Positions 5,475 through 5,914 of a stretch of DNA of 5,914 nt are shown piece after piece. Below the pieces are notes generated by a model. That model searched no databases. It was not told the origin of the DNA and saw nothing but the letters and a program-made list of their open reading frames with translations. The stretch is taken from the NCBI GenBank assembly GCA_937915955.1, contig CALGIB010000180.1:1-5914 (forward strand), given 5' to 3'. Made by a program: the position numbers and the translations under genes. Position 1 is the first letter of the stretch. Each line of letters begins with the position of its first letter. Source of the DNA: an uncultured Pseudomonadota bacterium (GTDB lineage: Bacteria > Myxococcota_A > UBA796 > CAJQPC01).

Positions 5475-5914
5475 GGGTCCTCCCGGGTGACGACGGCCTC
5501 CTCCTCCTCCTCGAGGATGGCAAGGAAGACCTCCTCCAGATCCCGAGCGTCGCTCGCCCGGGTGCGGATCTCCTCATAGCTGCCCTGAGCCACGATGCGC
5601 CCCTTGTGGATGATGGCGAGTCGGTCGCAGACCTCCTGAGCCACGTCCAGGCTGTGTGTGCTCAGGAACACCGTGTTTCCGCGGTCGGCCTGCTCACGGA
5701 AGACGGCCTTGATCTGCTTGGAACCCCTTGGGTCGAGGCCGACCATGGGCTCGTCGACGATCAGCAGGCGCGGGCTGTGGAGCAGCGCGGTGGACAGGCT
5801 CAGCCGCTGCTTCATGCCGTGGCTGAAGCCCTCGACCAGCTCGTCGGCGAAGTCCTGCAGGCCGTGGAAGCTCAGCAGCTCCTCGCCACGGGTCGCGATG
5901 GTGGCCTCGTCCAG
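5471..5914 (-). CDS. ABC transporter ATP-binding protein, C-terminal part (5' end outside window)
   Basis: The frame is open from the right edge, giving 147 visible residues to the TGA at 5473-5471; the internal Met at 5815 is not the start. Visible motifs, numbered from the window edge, are the signature FSHGMKQRL (30-38), Walker B LLIVDEPMVGLDP (50-62) and switch His87 (LSTHSLDVAQEVCDRLAIIHKGRIVAQG). The SHGM signature, the D-loop and the STHSLDVAQEVCDR segment are typical of ATPases of ABC-2-type exporters (NatA/CcmA/EcsA-like) and differ from MlaF, whose signature is LSGGMKKRV. Walker A lies outside the window. The C-terminus DARDLEEVFLAILEEEEEAVV has the usual LEEVFL element plus a five-Glu run. 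It is the first visible gene of the operon and overlaps the lipoprotein start (ATGA). The partner permease is probably upstream, beyond the window. Confidence 0.9.
   Translation of the reverse strand: MDEATIATRGEELLSFHGLQDFADELVEGFSHGMKQRLSLSTALLHSPRLLIVDEPMVGLDPRGSKQIKAVFREQADRGNTVFLSTHSLDVAQEVCDRLAIIHKGRIVAQGSYEEIRTRASDARDLEEVFLAILEEEEEAVVTREDP
5479..5484 (-). promoter_or_regulatory. Ribosome binding site of the lipoprotein gene
   Basis: Minus-strand GGGAGG at 5484-5479 is separated by ACCC from the ATG at 5474. It lies inside the last codons of the ATPase gene and supports the short-signal-peptide start. Confidence 0.6.
5497..5512 (-). repeat. GAG trinucleotide run at the 3' end of the ATPase gene
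   Basis: The minus strand reads five GAG codons plus one G, encoding five consecutive glutamates. The run is purine-rich and Shine-Dalgarno-like, but it lies over 20 bases before the lipoprotein ATG, too far to act as its main RBS. Confidence 0.5.

Noticed and set aside
5813..5815. ATG at 5815 as the start of the right-edge ATPase
   Set aside because: It falls within the ABC signature (FSHGMKQRL), and the frame stays open to the window edge with matching ABC sequence, so the gene begins outside the window.

Overview
The window is gene-dense, very GC-rich DNA with heavy use of GTG and TTG starts, stop/start overlaps and convergent genes almost touching. An Mla-type lipid transporter and a candidate lipoprotein point to a Gram-negative (diderm) bacterium. 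The base composition and the set of genes (GAF-domain protein, Mla genes, ABC-2-type ATPase, Nit1-like amidase) would fit Myxococcota or a related deltaproteobacterial lineage. That placement is inference: no rRNA or marker gene is present.

Layout. (1) 2-283 (+) is the 3' end of an unrecognised gene entering from the left. (2) 294-1100 (-) encodes a GAF-domain protein with a distinct N-terminal module. (3) About 1187-2149 (+) encodes a multi-pass membrane protein of the flippase-like / LPG-synthase-TM family (YbhN/AglD-like), divergent from the GAF gene. (4) 2156-2551 (-) encodes a short Fur-family metalloregulator. (5) 2591-3400 (+), divergent from fur, encodes a nitrilase-superfamily enzyme very like Nit1, the deaminated-glutathione amidase. 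(6) 3401-5914 (-) holds a tightly overlapping four-gene operon, in transcription order: ABC-transporter ATPase (5' end outside the window), small putative lipoprotein, MlaE-like permease, MlaF-like ATPase. All three internal junctions are stop/start overlaps, so translational coupling is likely.

How the genes may work together. MlaE and MlaF would form the inner-membrane core of a phospholipid (Mla/MCE) transporter. The MCE substrate-binding subunit MlaD is not adjacent: mlaF is the last gene and its stop codon abuts the stop codon of the convergent amidase. The upstream ATPase and the lipoprotein are probably co-expressed with MlaEF and may serve the same envelope function. The flippase-like gene is also an envelope or lipid gene, but it is on the opposite strand and separated by fur and the amidase. 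The fur/amidase pair shares a 39-bp divergent control region, which would suit redox or metal control of a thiol-metabolite repair enzyme; this is untested.

There are no tRNA, rRNA, CRISPR or mobile elements that I can support, and no gene-free stretch over 300 bases. The most unusual local structures are a perfect 11-bp hairpin ending one base before the TTG start of mlaE, a one-residue-shortened CxC zinc motif in the Fur protein, and a flippase gene whose apparent coding sequence continues upstream of its only canonical start codon.
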